Positions 62,772-64,000 of a stretch of DNA of 64,000 bases are shown here, one piece after another (the stretch's first letter is position 1; every line of letters begins with the position of its first letter). The DNA lies in contig JBAWUJ010000105.1 in assembly GCA_037176705.1 (NCBI GenBank), positions 152,964-216,963 of the forward strand. Direction: 5' to 3'. The position numbers and the translations under genes were made by a program. This stretch comes from Molossus alvarezi (lineage: Eukaryota > Chordata > Mammalia > Chiroptera > Molossidae). A model generated the notes under the pieces. It did no database searches, had not been told where the DNA came from, and saw only the letters and a program-made list of their open reading frames with translations.

Positions 62772-64000
62772 ATGGACATTTCTTAAACACTTAACCAAAA
62801 CAACATATGCTTTGAGGATCCTCACGCTCTAGGCTTCATGGAAGTGACTTTGGTGCCACTGAAGTGAAGAGTTCTAACACAGTTCATTTGGAATAGGTTT
62901 GCTTTGTATACACTCTCCTACAATCAAACTAGAGTGAAAAGTATATCTAAGGACCTATCAAGAGTCAGGTTGCCACATTTCCTTAAATCAATACTTTCCA
63001 CAACTGTACTAAGAACACGTAATCTGAAAAACAGTACAACAGTGGTGGTTCCATTTCGTGTGAAGCGGGTATAGCCCTAGAATCTTTTTCTCAATATTCG
63101 GATATTATATGAAGAAGGTTGTCTATTGGAACACAGTTCTTTGAACAGGGAGCCACTGAACAGTCCATTGGACACTGCAACTGTACAAAGGTTTCCTTTC
63201 TGCTCTTGAACTGAATGTTATTTTATTATTCTGCACAGAAAGAACACCAGTCATGAACACTTTTGACTATGCCTGTGTATTCCCATAGGTTCTTCGGGAA
63301 ATAGTCTTGAAACAAGTGAATCCATGACCATTGTTCCAAGACTGACACTCCCTCTTTTAAATTGATCCCTTTTTTGTTCTAATGGCTGGAATAAGGGGAT
63401 TGAGTACTTGTCAGTTATCAAGAAATAGGCTGAATTTGTCACAGGGAATTAGAAAGATAGGTTCGGGAGATTCCAGTCATGAACAAGGTACAATTCCAGC
63501 ATTTCACAATGATGGAATGCGTTTACTTTGAATTCTCAGGAGAAAACAGGTGTCTACTCCTTATGTTTTTTGAGGAAATCGGTACAAACAGTGAAATGTA
63601 TGATGGTTCCTAGAATGACACTGATTCATTCGGTCACAACTTTAAAGAATGTGTGTAGAACTGAATAGGGTATAGATTTCCATGACCTGAACATTGCCCT
63701 AACCAATGTGTTTGATTTCTGCAGCCCAGCCTTTGTTGGATATCAAGATGACTCATAGACACTTCCAGGCAAACAACACGTATGCAGGGCTAAAAGGTAG
63801 TATGTGGAAAGGCTGCCTCATCAACTAGTACAGGTTGACTTTCCTGGCCACATAGGAAAGAAGGTAGACACCTGCATTTACTTACAACACTGTTTGACAC
63901 TCCAATGTAAAGTATGCCCTGCACACCGGGCATAGTTAGTGTGTAAGTAATTGAAATGGATACCCAGGTCCACTGCACAAGTGCATTTTCTCTAGAACAC
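62772..64000. repeat. Satellite unit 33, partial at window end, 1,229 bp present
   Basis: Truncated only by the window edge. Has TATTCGG, T at 63,197 shared with unit 26, private bases at 63,109, 63,182 and 63,223, and loss of one G in the run at 63,296-63,298. The G loss opens a chance 63-codon reverse frame at 63,251-63,442. CENP-B box 63,054-63,070. Confidence 0.97.

Larger units (their letters stand above)
1..64000. repeat. Satellite DNA array, about 1.96-kb unit, 32.6 head-to-tail copies
   Basis: The same sequence of 1,960-1,963 bp recurs without interruption. Using ATGGACATTT as the phase mark, units begin at 1, 1961, 3921, 5881, 7841, 9801, 11761, then every 1,962 bp to 51001, then 52962, 54924, 56885, 58848, 60810 and 62772. 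Units differ mostly by scattered single-base changes and a few one- or two-base indels; by eye most differ by one or two percent or less. All units have the same orientation. No unit contains an inserted mobile element. Shared variants define subtypes and several higher-order arrangements. A CENP-B box match in every unit suggests a centromeric satellite of a mammal. I cannot assign it to a named family. Because copies are nearly identical, copy number and order depend on the assembly being correct. Confidence 0.99.

Noticed and set aside
1..64000. CRISPR array
   Set aside because: The unit is about 2 kb with no short repeat and unique-spacer pattern.
1..64000. Alpha satellite or another short-unit satellite
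   Set aside because: No 171-bp or other short periodicity is visible inside the unit; the shortest clear period is about 1,960 bp.

Overview
The window is one uninterrupted tandem-repeat (satellite DNA) array. Every base from 1 to 64,000 belongs to a head-to-tail repeat with a unit of 1,960-1,963 bp. There are 32 complete units plus 1,229 bp of a 33rd. I see no unique sequence, inverted unit, transposon insertion, RNA gene or convincing protein-coding gene. The many short open frames recur at the same offset in each unit, overlap on opposite strands, are broken in some units, and carry no domain I recognise. Units are phased here so that unit 1 starts at base 1; this phase is arbitrary.

Host: each unit is roughly 40% G+C by eye. 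Unit 1 has 17 CpG dinucleotides where about 78 would be expected from base composition. That depletion suggests a genome with vertebrate-style CpG methylation. At offset 283-299 every one of the 33 units carries TTTCGTGTGAAGCGGGT. This fits the CENP-B box core NTTCGNNNNANNCGGGN at all nine defined bases and matches 14 of 17 positions of the human alpha-satellite box. CENP-B and its box are mammalian centromere features, so the best inference is a mammalian, probably centromeric or pericentromeric, satellite. The unit is far longer than the 171-bp alpha satellite or the 120-bp mouse minor satellite. I do not recognise it as a named family.

Layout: units 1-5 (1-9,800; all 1,960 bp) alternate between two subtypes, A-B-A-B-A, a 3,920-bp two-unit higher-order repeat. 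Unit 6 (9,801-11,760) is the most divergent. Unit 7 switches from the left family to the right family between about 11,950 and 12,172. Units 7-26 (11,761-51,000) are all exactly 1,962 bp. Within them, marker bases show an R-L-R-L alternation in units 8-11, a four-unit (7,848-bp) recurrence in units 12, 16 and 20, and a block (units 16-20) copied into units 20-25 with one extra unit. Units 26-30 again show a two-unit repeat (3,923 bp) marked by shared one-base deletions. From about 58,200 to the right end, private substitutions become more frequent.

Function: nothing here looks like interacting genes. The plausible role is structural, as a DNA platform with one CENP-B site per roughly 1.96 kb, kept homogeneous by unequal exchange and gene conversion. 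Centromere function is inferred and needs CENP-A/CENP-B binding data.
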